Shown here one piece after another: positions 16,187 to 25,591 of a DNA stretch of 57,566 bases. The DNA lies in assembly GCA_003597945.1 (NCBI GenBank), contig QZJS01000006.1, positions 1-57,566 of the forward strand. Direction: 5' to 3'. A program made the translations under genes and the position numbers. The notes under the pieces were generated by a model. The model was not told the origin of the DNA, did no database searches, and worked only from the letters and a program-made list of their open reading frames with translations. Source of the stretch: Desulfobacteraceae bacterium (lineage in GTDB: Bacteria > Desulfobacterota > Desulfobacteria > Desulfobacterales > Desulfosalsimonadaceae). Each line of letters opens with the position of its first letter. Positions within the stretch are counted from its first letter, which is position 1.

Positions 16187-17503
16187 TTATTGAATACAGG
16201 CCGTATCCGCATGATCCGGATATCGAAACACTTTTCCCTCGTAATTGGTCAAAAGCAAGTCTCCGTTGTCACGGCCGGCCGTATAGTCGGGCATCAGCGG
16301 GATCTTACCGCCGCCCCCGGGGGCGTCCACCACGTAGGTGGGCACAGCATAGCCGCTGGTAAATCCTCTCAACCCCCGGATGATCTCAAGACCCTTGGCC
16401 ACGGACGTCCGGAAATGCGCGGATCCGGTAATGGGATCGCATTGATACAGATAATAAGGTTTGACACGCATTTTCATCAGACGCTGCACCAGGGATTTCA
16501 TGGTCTCCACGTCATCGTTTACACCCTTGAGCAGCACGGTCTGAGACCCCAGCGGAATGCCGGCGTCGGCCAGCATGGTGCACGCCCGCTGGGATTCGAT
16601 GGTGCATTCATCCGGATGCGTAAAATGAAGACTCATCCAGAGCGGGTGATACTTCTTTAAAACGCGCACCAGTTTCTGGGTGATCCGCTGGGGGAGCACC
16701 GCCGGAATTTTCGTTCCGATGCGCACGATCTCCACATGGGGAATCTGGCGCAGTCGGGACAGAATCCAGTCGAGCCGGTCGTCTCCGAGCATCAGGGGAT
16801 CTCCGCCCGACAGCAGCACGTCCCGGACGGTTCGCGTATTACGGATATATTCGAACGCCGCCTCAAGACGGGCCCGACCCGGCAGAATGGAACCGTGTCC
16901 CACCACCCGGGAACGCGTGCAATACCGGCAATAGGTCGAACAAAAATCAGACAGCAGCAAAAGTACCCGGTCCGGATAGCGGTGAACCAGTCCTGGAACC
17001 GGACTCTGGTGTTCCTCACCCAGAGGATCAGCAGCTTCACCGGGCATCCGCATCAGTTCCTGGGGCGTCGGGATCACGGTCCTGCGCAGCGGCTGATCGG
17101 GATCGATCGGAGAAACCAGGCTCAGGTAGTACGGCGTGATCCCCAGCGGCAGCTTGACATCGGCATGAAACAGGGCCCAGTGTTCGGGCTCCGACAGCGA
17201 TATCATGGTCGCCAGCTGGGACGCGCTGCGAATCCGGTTGCTGGCCTGCCAGCGCCAGTCATTCCAGAGTTTGGTCGGGATGGCGTGAAAAAAGCGTTTT
17301 CGAAAAGATCGGACGGCGGGGTTTGACACCCCGGTGCGATGGGCGGGGAAACGGACAAGTTGTCCCGGTTGGGTCAGAACCTGGGGGGAGTCCTCAAAAA
17401 GCCTGATCGGCCGCGTACCCGGAGGTTCGTCTTCATTCTCCTCCACCGGGCATGAGGGCGCCGCTGTTACAACACTCTGAAACGGGGCCGTAACATTTGT
17501 CAT
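16187..17503 (-). CDS. kamA: Lysine 2,3-aminomutase-family radical SAM enzyme
   Basis: Radical SAM, PLP-dependent enzyme converting L-lysine to L-beta-lysine. 438 residues from the ATG at 17503, which has AAGGAG seven bases upstream; an earlier in-frame GTG at 17539 has no such site. Seen: the cluster motif CSTYCRYC followed by TRSRVVG, SGGDPLML, and the PLP lysine in DAPGGGGKIPL. The two carboxylates that bind the lysine side-chain amine in characterised KamA are present (Asp in YQCDPITG and Asp in VVDAPGGGGK), whereas glutamate 2,3-aminomutases carry Lys and Asn there. Substrate lysine is therefore well supported. In archaea and some bacteria KamA (AblA) feeds an acetyltransferase (AblB) to make N-epsilon-acetyl-beta-lysine; GNAT domains lie three genes downstream here. 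Confidence 0.9.
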   Translation of the reverse strand: MTNVTAPFQSVVTAAPSCPVEENEDEPPGTRPIRLFEDSPQVLTQPGQLVRFPAHRTGVSNPAVRSFRKRFFHAIPTKLWNDWRWQASNRIRSASQLATMISLSEPEHWALFHADVKLPLGITPYYLSLVSPIDPDQPLRRTVIPTPQELMRMPGEAADPLGEEHQSPVPGLVHRYPDRVLLLLSDFCSTYCRYCTRSRVVGHGSILPGRARLEAAFEYIRNTRTVRDVLLSGGDPLMLGDDRLDWILSRLRQIPHVEIVRIGTKIPAVLPQRITQKLVRVLKKYHPLWMSLHFTHPDECTIESQRACTMLADAGIPLGSQTVLLKGVNDDVETMKSLVQRLMKMRVKPYYLYQCDPITGSAHFRTSVAKGLEIIRGLRGFTSGYAVPTYVVDAPGGGGKIPLMPDYTAGRDNGDLLLTNYEGKVFRYPDHADTACIQ

Positions 17504-17830
17504 CTGCATGCTCCTTTTTAATTTTTTGGTTTTGGCCACAATGCCTTAGAACCCGCCGAAAAATCAGCTTGATTCTAGTTTCGAAATATAAAGATCTATT
17601 TTCAAAATGCAAGAAAATATGTGGGGCCGGAAAAATATTTTTCAATCGTTTGATTTCTGGACTCAGAAAAGGAATCATGATAGGTGTTTACAAAAAGAAA
17701 CCCGCTGTGAAAAATCGTTTGAGGGAATCCCGGGAAAAAAATAAAAATCTCGGCCGCGCCTCTTTTTTTTTTACGGACAGGGTTTAAGGTTTACGACGCT
17801 AATGCCCGAAAAGACAGGTTTATCTGACAG
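17504..17830. other. Divergent intergenic region kamA / histidine phosphatase
   Basis: 327 bp carrying the start regions of two divergent genes. It is AT-richer than its surroundings with several A and T tracts (for example around 17762). I see no clear operator, RNA gene or small ORF. Confidence 0.5.
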
Positions 17831-18526
17831 ATGAGACACCGCCAGTATTATTTTATCCGGCACGCGCTCCCCGTTAATGATGCGGGATCATTGCACCTTT
17901 CCGTATATGACAGGGATATGCTCGGCAAGGTCGACGAACAGCTGTCCGAAAAAGGAAAACAGCAGGCGGTGGCGCTTAAAAATATTATGCACAACCTTGG
18001 AATTGAGCGCATTGTCTCCAGCACCCGGAAACGGGCCATGGAAACCGCCGCGATTATATCCGAAGCAACCGGCATTCCCTATGACGCACGATTTGATAAA
18101 CTGGACGAAATATCCCTGGGCAGCACTCCGGTAAAAAAGAACATCCTTGTGCGCACGGTGATGTCAAGGCATTGGCCGGCCCCCATGCACAATGTGATGG
18201 ATCAGGCAATGATTGCCGGACTTACCCTGTATTATTTTTTGAAATGGCGCCTTGGAAAAACCCGCGGCGGAGAAACTCTTTCCGAAATCAACCGGAAGGT
18301 GGATGAAATGCTGGCGGTTCTCAACGCCCTGCCGGAAAGACGGATTGCCGTCGTGGGTCACGCCGGATGGATTTCTTTTCTGGCGGTCAGGATACTGGGC
18401 GGATCATTGTGGCATTTTATCCGGCTTTCCCGGGTGGACAACTGCGCCATCACCCGGATCGACGCCAATGGCCCGGGAAATTACAAACTCCGGTATTTTG
18501 CGAAAAATCACAGGTCCCTGGGATAA
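17831..18526 (+). CDS. Histidine phosphatase family protein (phosphoglycerate mutase-like)
   Basis: 231 residues. The N-terminal phospho-acceptor motif is YFIRHALPVN (an RH motif without the usual G) and the second catalytic histidine is in VVGHAGWI near residue 176. The segment IERIVSSTRKRAMETAAII matches the family's SSxxxRAxxTA motif. Cytosolic, with no signal peptide. These enzymes hydrolyse phosphate esters through a phosphohistidine; the substrate cannot be assigned. It is 97 bp upstream of the TolC gene on the same strand, so co-transcription is possible but a functional link is not obvious. Confidence 0.82.
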   Translation: MRHRQYYFIRHALPVNDAGSLHLSVYDRDMLGKVDEQLSEKGKQQAVALKNIMHNLGIERIVSSTRKRAMETAAIISEATGIPYDARFDKLDEISLGSTPVKKNILVRTVMSRHWPAPMHNVMDQAMIAGLTLYYFLKWRLGKTRGGETLSEINRKVDEMLAVLNALPERRIAVVGHAGWISFLAVRILGGSLWHFIRLSRVDNCAITRIDANGPGNYKLRYFAKNHRSLG

Positions 18527-18622
18527 ACGAGGCACTGCGCCAATAACGGAATTTGACAAAACCGCGGCGATCATGCATTGTATTTTTGAAACCTTTTTAA
18601 CCCCCTGTCGGGAAAACAGACC

Positions 18623-20047
18623 ATGAAACGGATACTAAATGTAATTCTCGTCTTCGTCATCATCACATGGATACACGCATTGCCGGCCCATTCTTCGGAA
18701 ATGGAACCCCTTGATGAAAATCCCGCCGGCCTGACCCTCCATGAGGCCATTTCATCGGCTCTGGCCGACAATCCCCAAATAACCTCGGCCGGCGCGCGGG
18801 TCGCGGCCGCCGACCAGCGCATCGTGCAGGCCCGCTCCGGTTTTCTGCCCCGGCTTTATGTCAGCGAGACCTACCAGCGGACCACCAACCCCATGTGGGC
18901 CTTTGGAACCAGACTCAACCAGGGGGCCATCACCAACGAGGATTTTTTGCCCGAACGCCTTAATGATCCCAACGCCATTGATAATTTCGCCACCCAGGTC
19001 CAGATGACCTGGCCCGTTTTTGACGGCGGCGCCGCCTGGTTCGGCCGGCAGCAGGCCGGCCTGGCCCTCGACGCCGAAAAGGCCGGCCTGGAACGGGTGC
19101 GCCAGGAAATCATCGCCCGAACCGTTTCCGCCTACACCAACCTCATCCTTGCCATTGAAAACACGACCGTGGTGGACCAGGCCATGGAAACGGCCCGGGC
19201 CCATCACCACCTGATCGAAAAACGGTTTGAAAAAGGGCTGGCGGTGAAAAGCGACCTGCTCCGGATCGATGTCCACATCGCCGAACTGGAACAGCACCGC
19301 ATCTCCGCCCGCAGCCATGTGGCCATGGCCCGGGCCGCGCTCAACGCGGTCATGGGGCGGGATCTGCATCTTGCCGTTTCTCCCCTGACCTCGCTGGGGA
19401 CGCCGGCCGGCATGGATGGAACGCACCCCCCCCTGTCCGACTGGATTGAAACCGCCCTGGCAAAACGACCCGACATTCAGCAGATGGTGTTGCGGGAACA
19501 GATGGCCCGGGCTGAAATTCAAAAATCAAAATCGGCCCATCTGCCGTCGGTGAATCTCAACGGCGCCTACGAGATCAACAGCGAATCGTTTTCCGATACC
19601 GCGGACAACTACTTGGTGGGGGCCAGCGTGACGCTGAACCTGTTTTCCGGATTCCAGCACTCGGCGCGGGCACGGGAGACGGTCCATCTTCATGAAGAGA
19701 TCAAGGCCAACCTGGCGGGAATGAAACAGCAGGTCCGTCTGGAAACCGAACAGGCGTATTTTGACCTGCAAAGTTCACAGCAGCGGATCATCTTTGCCCG
19801 GACCGCCGTTGCCCAGGCCGAAGAAGCGCTGCGCATCATCAGCGACCGTTATGAGAGCGGCCTGCTGCCGGTGGTCTCCCTGCTGGATGCCGAACTGGCG
19901 GTGTACCGGGCCAAAAGCATGCGGCTTGAGGCCCTCAAGGAAAACATGGAAACCCACGCCCGGCTCCGCCTGGCCGCAGGCACACTGGATGAAAATTTCG
20001 GACAATCGTGGAACGGCGGTCCGGCAACCCATCGATCCGCTCGCTAA
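18623..20047 (+). CDS. TolC-family outer membrane efflux protein
   Basis: 474 residues with a signal peptide (MKRILNVILVFVIITWIHAL, cleavage near AHS-SE). Two homologous outer-membrane-efflux repeats are visible, beginning LTLHEAISSALADNPQ and, in the second half, LAKRPDIQQMV, with long heptad-rich helices. It provides the trans-envelope channel for the RND pump encoded 250 bp downstream. The last dozen codons (from about 20014) and the stop TAA lie inside a palindromic repeat, so the native C-terminus was probably replaced when the repeat arrived; the conserved barrel/helix body is unaffected. Confidence 0.93.
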   Translation: MKRILNVILVFVIITWIHALPAHSSEMEPLDENPAGLTLHEAISSALADNPQITSAGARVAAADQRIVQARSGFLPRLYVSETYQRTTNPMWAFGTRLNQGAITNEDFLPERLNDPNAIDNFATQVQMTWPVFDGGAAWFGRQQAGLALDAEKAGLERVRQEIIARTVSAYTNLILAIENTTVVDQAMETARAHHHLIEKRFEKGLAVKSDLLRIDVHIAELEQHRISARSHVAMARAALNAVMGRDLHLAVSPLTSLGTPAGMDGTHPPLSDWIETALAKRPDIQQMVLREQMARAEIQKSKSAHLPSVNLNGAYEINSESFSDTADNYLVGASVTLNLFSGFQHSARARETVHLHEEIKANLAGMKQQVRLETEQAYFDLQSSQQRIIFARTAVAQAEEALRIISDRYESGLLPVVSLLDAELAVYRAKSMRLEALKENMETHARLRLAAGTLDENFGQSWNGGPATHRSAR

Positions 20048-20205
20048 ATGCGCGTGTTGCCGGACGGATCGGTCGATCCGCTGAATTTCTCAAACTCGGG
20101 CTGCGCCCTCAAACAGTGAGAAATTCTTAACGCGGATCACCCGCCCCGTCTTTTTCGGCAACACGCGCAAATCCGCTCGCGGATCAATGGGTTGCCGGAC
20201 CGCCG
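20014..20205. repeat. 192-bp long imperfect palindrome, copy 2 (inverted relative to copy 1)
   Basis: The outer 19 bases (20014-20032) are the exact reverse complement of 20187-20205. Read on the minus strand the inner part aligns with copy 1 (1387-1570), sharing GTTGCCGAAAAAGACGGGGC, GAATTTCTCACTGTTTGAGG and GAGTTTGAGAAATTCAGCGG. The outer arms are unrelated to those of copy 1, although each copy's arms pair with each other. The left arm overlaps the end of the TolC gene and supplies its stop codon. The element fills most of the gap to the adaptor gene and could form a large RNA hairpin in the efflux transcript. Confidence 0.85.
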
Positions 20206-20295
20206 ATTGCAAACCGGAGATTATTAATGGTAACATCGTAAAAGTCGATTTTAAGCGATACCGTCAACATATCATATAATGATGAGGAAGCCGCC

Positions 20296-21477
20296 GTGAA
20301 ACGAAGAAAACATCGATCGCAAATTTTACCGGCATGTTTTTTACTCCTTGCCATCCCGGCATTTGTGGCCGGATGCGGAGACGATATCCCGCCCGGCTCC
20401 ACGCCGCCGGGAACGGCGCAAATCGTAAAAGCCGCCGTGATCACGATCGCCGCCGAAACGCAACCCATCATTTATGAGGCCACCGGAACGGTGGTTTCCC
20501 CATCGGCTGCCACCTTGTCGGCAAAAACCATGGGCGCCATAACGCAAATCCGGGTTCGGGAAGGCGATCACGTGGCCGCCGGGGACCTGCTGCTGTCCAT
20601 TGACGACCGGCTTTCAGCGGCTCAGGTCAACCAGGCAAAGGCCGGACTGGCCGAGGCCAGACAAGGGATGCTGTCCGCCGAATCGGGTATGGAAGCCGCA
20701 AAAGCGGGGCTGACCCTGGCGGAAGCCACCTACCAGCGGTTTGCCTTTTTAAAGGAATCCGACGCGGTCAGCCGACAGGAATTCGATGAAGTGGAGGCCA
20801 AATATCAACAGGCCAGGGCCGCTTTCCAACAGGCCGAATCCATGTATGAAGGGGCGAAAAAGCGGGTAGCCCAGGCCGAGGCCGCCGTGGCCGCGGCGGA
20901 AACGGCCCGGGGCGACACCATCCTGACGGCGCCTTTTGACGGCATCATTACGGCCCGGCTGGCCGAGCCCGGCGACCTGGCCTCCCCGGGAGCCCCCCTG
21001 ATCCGCATGGAACCCCTTCAGGGGCACGAAGTCCGGATCATGGCGCCGGAAACCCATATCGTCCATGTGACCGCCGGCATGCCTGTTTCCGTGACCATCC
21101 CCTCTCTGCAAAACCGACTTGTCCAGGGGACGGTCCTGTCGGTGGACCCGACGGCGGATGCGGCCAGCCGCTCGGTCCAGGTTAAAATCCGTCTGCCGGA
21201 AACCCCGGGAATCCGATCCGGCATGTTCGCCCGGGTGGGATTATCCGTGGGCGCAAAACAGGCGCTGGCGGCGCCGGTTTCCGCCATTGTGCGTCACGGC
21301 CAGTTGACCGGCGTTTTTCTTATGGATGAAAACCATATCGCCCGGTTCCGACTGGTCCGTATCGGCAGAGCCATCGGAGACCAGGTGGAAATTCTTTCCG
21401 GCCTCAAAGACGGCGATCAAATCGTTGCCCGGCCGGACCATACCATTGCCGACGGCGTAACGGTGGAGGCCCTATGA
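20296..21477 (+). CDS. RND efflux periplasmic adaptor (membrane fusion protein), lipoprotein
   Basis: 393 residues, GTG start with GAGGAAG upstream. The N-terminus carries a lipoprotein signal with lipobox FVAGC, so it is anchored by lipid in the periplasm. Order of elements: barrel-sandwich half motif [20 protein letters not shown], a long coiled-coil hairpin (about residues 110-200, Ala/Gln/Glu rich), the second lipoyl half [20 protein letters not shown], then beta-barrel and membrane-proximal domains. It links the RND permease to TolC. Its stop overlaps the permease ATG (ATGA). Confidence 0.93.
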   Translation: MKRRKHRSQILPACFLLLAIPAFVAGCGDDIPPGSTPPGTAQIVKAAVITIAAETQPIIYEATGTVVSPSAATLSAKTMGAITQIRVREGDHVAAGDLLLSIDDRLSAAQVNQAKAGLAEARQGMLSAESGMEAAKAGLTLAEATYQRFAFLKESDAVSRQEFDEVEAKYQQARAAFQQAESMYEGAKKRVAQAEAAVAAAETARGDTILTAPFDGIITARLAEPGDLASPGAPLIRMEPLQGHEVRIMAPETHIVHVTAGMPVSVTIPSLQNRLVQGTVLSVDPTADAASRSVQVKIRLPETPGIRSGMFARVGLSVGAKQALAAPVSAIVRHGQLTGVFLMDENHIARFRLVRIGRAIGDQVEILSGLKDGDQIVARPDHTIADGVTVEAL

Positions 21478-24400
21478 GCGGATCAACCGGTATGGCGGGC
21501 CGCATCGCCGGCCTGTTCATCCATTCCAAGCTGACGCCCCTGGTCATCATCGGCGGCATCCTGCTGGGCATCGGCGCGGTGATCGCCCTGCCCCGGGAGG
21601 AAGAACCCCAGATCATCGTGCCCATGGTGGATATTTTCGTCCAGATGCCCGGAGCCACGTCCGAGGAAGTGGCCCGCCGGGTGACCGGGCCCATGGAAAA
21701 GCTGGTCTGGGAAATCCCCGGGGTGGAATATATTTACTCCACCTCCAGCCCGGGCCTGTCCATGGTGATCGTCCGGTTCTTCGTGGGAGAAAACGAGGAA
21801 GACGCCATTGTCCGGCTCCAGTCCAAGCTCATGGCCAACATGGACCGGATTCCGTGCATGGTCAGCCCGCCGCTGATCAAGCCCCGATATATCGACGACG
21901 TTCCCATCCTGGCCCTGACCTTGTGGGGCGATTCGGCGGATCATTATACCCTGCGCCGGGTGGCCGCTGAAATCGAGGATGTGATCAAGCGGGAACCCAG
22001 CGTCTCCCTTACGGAAATCATCGGGGGCCAGGCCCGGCAGGTGGATGTGCGGCTCGATCCCTCCCGGGTGGCCGCTTTCGGCCTGGACGCAAACCGGATT
22101 CACGACATGCTGTGCGGGACCAACATGGCCGCCGAGGCCGGAAGTTTCCCCTCCATCGACGGGCAGGTCAGCATCCGGGTCTCGGGCTTTCTGGAGACCG
22201 TCGAGGATGTGCGCCGCGTGGTGGTGGGGGTTGCCGCGGGCCGTCCGGTATTTCTCGAAGATGTGGCCGAGGTTTCCGATGACAAGACCGAACCGGACAA
22301 CTACGTATTTTTCGGGGCCGGCCCGGCAGCCGAGCAAAACATGAGCCGGTCGGAACCTTCCCGGATGGGGCTTTCCCCGGCCGTGACCCTGACCATTGCC
22401 AAGCGCAAGGGGACCAACGCCATCGCCGTGGCCGAGCGGGTCCTGGCAAGAATTGAAGAATCAAGGGGCCGGATCATCCCCGGCAATATCCAAATGACCG
22501 TGACCCGGCACTACGGTGATACGGCCAGGGAAAAATCCGACGAGCTGCTGCTTCACATGATGATCGCCGTGGTTTCCGTGACCCTGCTCATCTGGCTGAC
22601 CCTGGGCCGCCGGGAGTCGGTCATCGTGGCCCTGGCCATTCCCGTGACCCTGGCCCTGACCCTGGCGGTGTTTTTCCTGGTGGGCTATACGTTGAACCGG
22701 ATCACCCTGTTCGCCCTGATTTTTTCCATCGGCATCCTGGTGGACGACGCTATTGTGGTGGTGGAAAACGTGGTGCGCCATTACCGGCTGCCGGGCAACC
22801 GGGGCCGGCCGTTGACCGACGTGGTCATCGAAGCCGTGAGCGAGGTGGGCAATCCCACGATCCTGGCCACGTTTACGGTGATCGCCGCCATTTTGCCCAT
22901 GGCGTTCGTGGGCGGCCTCATGGGACCCTATATGCGGCCCATTCCGGTGGGCGCGACCGCGGCCATGATCTTTTCCCTGCTGGTGGCCTTTATCGTCACG
23001 CCCTGGGCCGCCATCCGGCTCATCAAACCCGATGCGTCGGGAAAAGGGCACGGCCACGGAGAAACCGAGGACTGGTCCACCCGCCTGTATCGCCGGGTTA
23101 TGGATCCCCTGATCCACCGGCCGTTCCTGCGATGGGGCTTTTTGATCTTTGTGGTGGTCCTGCTGGTGGGAGCCTGCGCCATGGTGGGTCTGGGCATGGT
23201 GCGCATCAAAATGCTCCCCTTTGACAACAAGAGCGAATTCCAGGTCATCATCGACCTGCCCGAGGCCGCCACCCTGGAGCAGACCACGGCCGCGGCCATG
23301 GAAATGGGCGACTATCTTAAAACCGTCAACGAGGTGACCGACTACCAGATTTACGCGGGATGCGCGGCCCCTTTCAATTTCAACGGACTGGTGCGGCATT
23401 ACGACCTGCGCCAGGGGCCCCACATGGCCGACATCCAGGTCAATCTGGCGCCCAAGCACGACCGCAAAGATCAGAGCCATGATATTGCCAAGCGGGTCCG
23501 GCCGGCCCTGGCGGAAATCGCCGCCCGCTACGATGCCCGGATCAAGGTGGCCGAAGTCCCGCCCGGCCCGCCGGTGCTCTCCACCCTGGTGGCCGAAATC
23601 TACGGCCCGGACTATCAGCGGCAGCGGGAACTGGCCCTTCAGGTTCTGGAAATATTAGACACCACCGAAGGCGTGGTGGACGCCGACATCTACATGGAAG
23701 ATCCCCGGCCCCGCTACAGCTTTGATATTGATTCCGAAAAAGCGGCCCTGCACGGCATTCCCGCGGCCAAAATCGTCGATACCGTGACCATGCAGCTTTC
23801 CGGCAAGCCGTCGGGATTGTTGCATCAGCCGTCCGAGCGGGAAGACGTCAATATCGTCATCCGCCAGTCCCTGCCCGAACGGGCCGATATCCACCGTCTC
23901 CTGGCCGTCCGGCTGGCCGGGGCCGACGGCGGTCTGGTGCCTCTGTCCGAGCTGGTGCGGGTAAAACCCGTGCCCGTGGACCAAAGCATCTATCACAAGA
24001 ACCTGATGCCGGTGGTTTACGTGATCGGCGACGTGGCCGGCGAAAAGGAAAGCCCGGTCTATGCCATCCTCGATATGTGGAAAAAAATCGAGGCCATCGA
24101 CCTGCCCGAAGGGTACCGGATCGCCCAGCACACCGCCGGGCTGCCCGAGACCGACCGAAAATTCGCCATGAAATGGGACGGCGAATGGCACATCACCTAT
24201 GAAGTGTTCCGGGACTTAGGCATCGCGTTTGCCGTGGTGCTGCTGCTGATCTTTATCCTGGTGGTGGGATGGTTCCAGAGTTTTTCCACGCCCCTGGTGA
24301 TCATGGCGGCCATTCCCTTTTCCTTAATCGGCATCATGCCGGCCCATTGGGCCTTGGGCGCGTTTTTCACGGCCACCTCCATGATCGGGTTTATCGCCGG

Positions 24401-24725
24401 GGCCGGCATCGTGGTGCGCAACTCCATTATCCTGGTGGATTTCATCGAGCTGCGCCTGGCCGAAGGCATGCCCCTGGACAAGGCCGTGATCGACGCCGGC
24501 GCCGTGCGGTTCCGGCCCATGATGCTCACGGCCGCCGCCGTGGTAGTGGCCGCGTCCGTGATCCTTTTTGATCCCATTTTCCAAGGGCTGGCCATATCGC
24601 TCATGGCCGGCGAAGTGGCGTCCCTGCTGTTTTCCCGGATGACCGTGCCGATTCTCTATTTTTTAGACAAACGATGGGAGGCGGGCCATCTCAAGCCCCA
24701 TGATTTAGAGGAAAGCGTGGCGTAG
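21474..24725 (+). CDS. RND-family efflux permease (AcrB/HAE-type)
   Basis: 1083 residues, the usual size. Proton-driven inner-membrane pump with two repeats of six membrane spans and two large periplasmic domains. The first spans follow [20 protein letters not shown]. The transmembrane acidic pair of TM4 is present in [20 protein letters not shown] second cluster of spans begins at [20 protein letters not shown]. It forms a tripartite pump with the adaptor (4-bp overlap) and the TolC gene upstream. Substrate specificity, drugs or metal, cannot be assigned; CusA-type metal residues were not recognised. Confidence 0.93.
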   Translation: MSGSTGMAGRIAGLFIHSKLTPLVIIGGILLGIGAVIALPREEEPQIIVPMVDIFVQMPGATSEEVARRVTGPMEKLVWEIPGVEYIYSTSSPGLSMVIVRFFVGENEEDAIVRLQSKLMANMDRIPCMVSPPLIKPRYIDDVPILALTLWGDSADHYTLRRVAAEIEDVIKREPSVSLTEIIGGQARQVDVRLDPSRVAAFGLDANRIHDMLCGTNMAAEAGSFPSIDGQVSIRVSGFLETVEDVRRVVVGVAAGRPVFLEDVAEVSDDKTEPDNYVFFGAGPAAEQNMSRSEPSRMGLSPAVTLTIAKRKGTNAIAVAERVLARIEESRGRIIPGNIQMTVTRHYGDTAREKSDELLLHMMIAVVSVTLLIWLTLGRRESVIVALAIPVTLALTLAVFFLVGYTLNRITLFALIFSIGILVDDAIVVVENVVRHYRLPGNRGRPLTDVVIEAVSEVGNPTILATFTVIAAILPMAFVGGLMGPYMRPIPVGATAAMIFSLLVAFIVTPWAAIRLIKPDASGKGHGHGETEDWSTRLYRRVMDPLIHRPFLRWGFLIFVVVLLVGACAMVGLGMVRIKMLPFDNKSEFQVIIDLPEAATLEQTTAAAMEMGDYLKTVNEVTDYQIYAGCAAPFNFNGLVRHYDLRQGPHMADIQVNLAPKHDRKDQSHDIAKRVRPALAEIAARYDARIKVAEVPPGPPVLSTLVAEIYGPDYQRQRELALQVLEILDTTEGVVDADIYMEDPRPRYSFDIDSEKAALHGIPAAKIVDTVTMQLSGKPSGLLHQPSEREDVNIVIRQSLPERADIHRLLAVRLAGADGGLVPLSELVRVKPVPVDQSIYHKNLMPVVYVIGDVAGEKESPVYAILDMWKKIEAIDLPEGYRIAQHTAGLPETDRKFAMKWDGEWHITYEVFRDLGIAFAVVLLLIFILVVGWFQSFSTPLVIMAAIPFSLIGIMPAHWALGAFFTATSMIGFIAGAGIVVRNSIILVDFIELRLAEGMPLDKAVIDAGAVRFRPMMLTAAAVVVAASVILFDPIFQGLAISLMAGEVASLLFSRMTVPILYFLDKRWEAGHLKPHDLEESVA

Positions 24726-24820
24726 CAAAAATTACCATAGACTCCATAACAACACCTGAATTCTCGGGCATGCGGTGCTTTGGGTGATGAATGGGCGTCC
24801 CCCTATTGTATATTTACCCG

Positions 24821-24865
24821 TTGACATTGCCAGACAAAAGTATATATTTGCGTATATACTTTTGT
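24821..24865 (+). promoter_or_regulatory. Promoter and palindromic operator of the vapBC operon
   Basis: TTGACA (24821-24826) and TATATT (24843-24848) form a promoter with a 16-base spacer. Overlapping it is a perfect 13-bp inverted repeat, ACAAAAGTATATA (24834-24846) and TATATACTTTTGT (24853-24865), with a six-base centre. The position across the -10 and start region fits autorepression by the antitoxin. Confidence 0.75.
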
Positions 24866-24879
24866 TTTGGGAGGTTGAT

Positions 24880-25176
24880 ATGATCGAAACACGAACCGCT
24901 AAGCTGTTTAAGAACGGCAGCAGCCAGGCCGTTCGGCTCCCTGCCGAATTTCGCTTCAGCGGCAGCGATGAGGTTTATGCCACGCGCGATGACGCCACCG
25001 GCGATGTGGTGCTGTCCAGGCGCCCCGGCAAAAAAATATGGAAGGATTTCTTTGATTTGACTGACTCCATTGATATGCCTGTCGATTTCATGGCCGACAG
25101 GCCCATGAATGTGCTTCCCCTGGCACGCGGCGTGTTTGATGATGTAAACGCGCCGAAAAAGGCCGGGAAAACCTGA
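24880..25176 (+). CDS. vapB: VapB-type antitoxin (AbrB/SpoVT-like DNA-binding)
   Basis: 98 residues from the ATG at 24880 with GGGAGG ahead. The N-terminus TRTAKLFKNGSSQAVRLPAE is the swapped-hairpin DNA-binding domain of VapB antitoxins; the C-terminal half should wrap the toxin. It neutralises VapC and represses its own promoter, for which a perfect palindrome lies just upstream. The toxin gene starts three bases after its stop codon. The pair sits between the efflux operon and an MFS gene. Confidence 0.9.
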   Translation: MIETRTAKLFKNGSSQAVRLPAEFRFSGSDEVYATRDDATGDVVLSRRPGKKIWKDFFDLTDSIDMPVDFMADRPMNVLPLARGVFDDVNAPKKAGKT

Positions 25177-25178
25177 CC

Positions 25179-25586
25179 ATGATCTACATGCTGGATACGG
25201 ATACGGCGAGCTATATCATCAAGGGCCGGTGCCCCGGTATTGAGGCGAAACTGGCGGACATTCCGCCATCCAATGTCTGCATATCGGTAATGACGCGGGC
25301 TGAGCTGTTATATGGCCTTAAAAGTTTGCCCGGCGATCATCGCCTGCATGTGGTGGTAAGGCAATTTCTCAAAATCGTTCGCGTGCCGTCATGGGATGCC
25401 GATGCGGCCGACTGGTACGCCGGTATCCGCCATCAGCTTGTAAGCGCCGGCCGGCCCATCGGCGAAATCGATATGATGATCGCCGCGCATTCGCTTTCCA
25501 TCGGCGCGGTTCTGGTGACGAACAATATGCGGCACTACGAACGCATTGAGGCGCCCTTGATTCTGGAAAACTGGATTTCAGGATAA
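25179..25586 (+). CDS. vapC: VapC toxin, PIN-domain ribonuclease
   Basis: 135 residues. PIN-domain endoribonuclease, in studied cases cleaving tRNA or rRNA. The expected acidic residues are visible: Asp in MIYMLDTDTASYIIK, Glu in TRAELLYGL, Asp in IGEIDMMIAAH, and the C-terminal VLVTNNMRHYERI. All are intact, so the toxin is predicted active. Encoded directly after vapB in one operon; five bases separate its stop from the MFS start. Confidence 0.92.
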   Translation: MIYMLDTDTASYIIKGRCPGIEAKLADIPPSNVCISVMTRAELLYGLKSLPGDHRLHVVVRQFLKIVRVPSWDADAADWYAGIRHQLVSAGRPIGEIDMMIAAHSLSIGAVLVTNNMRHYERIEAPLILENWISG

Positions 25587-25591
25587 CGGGG

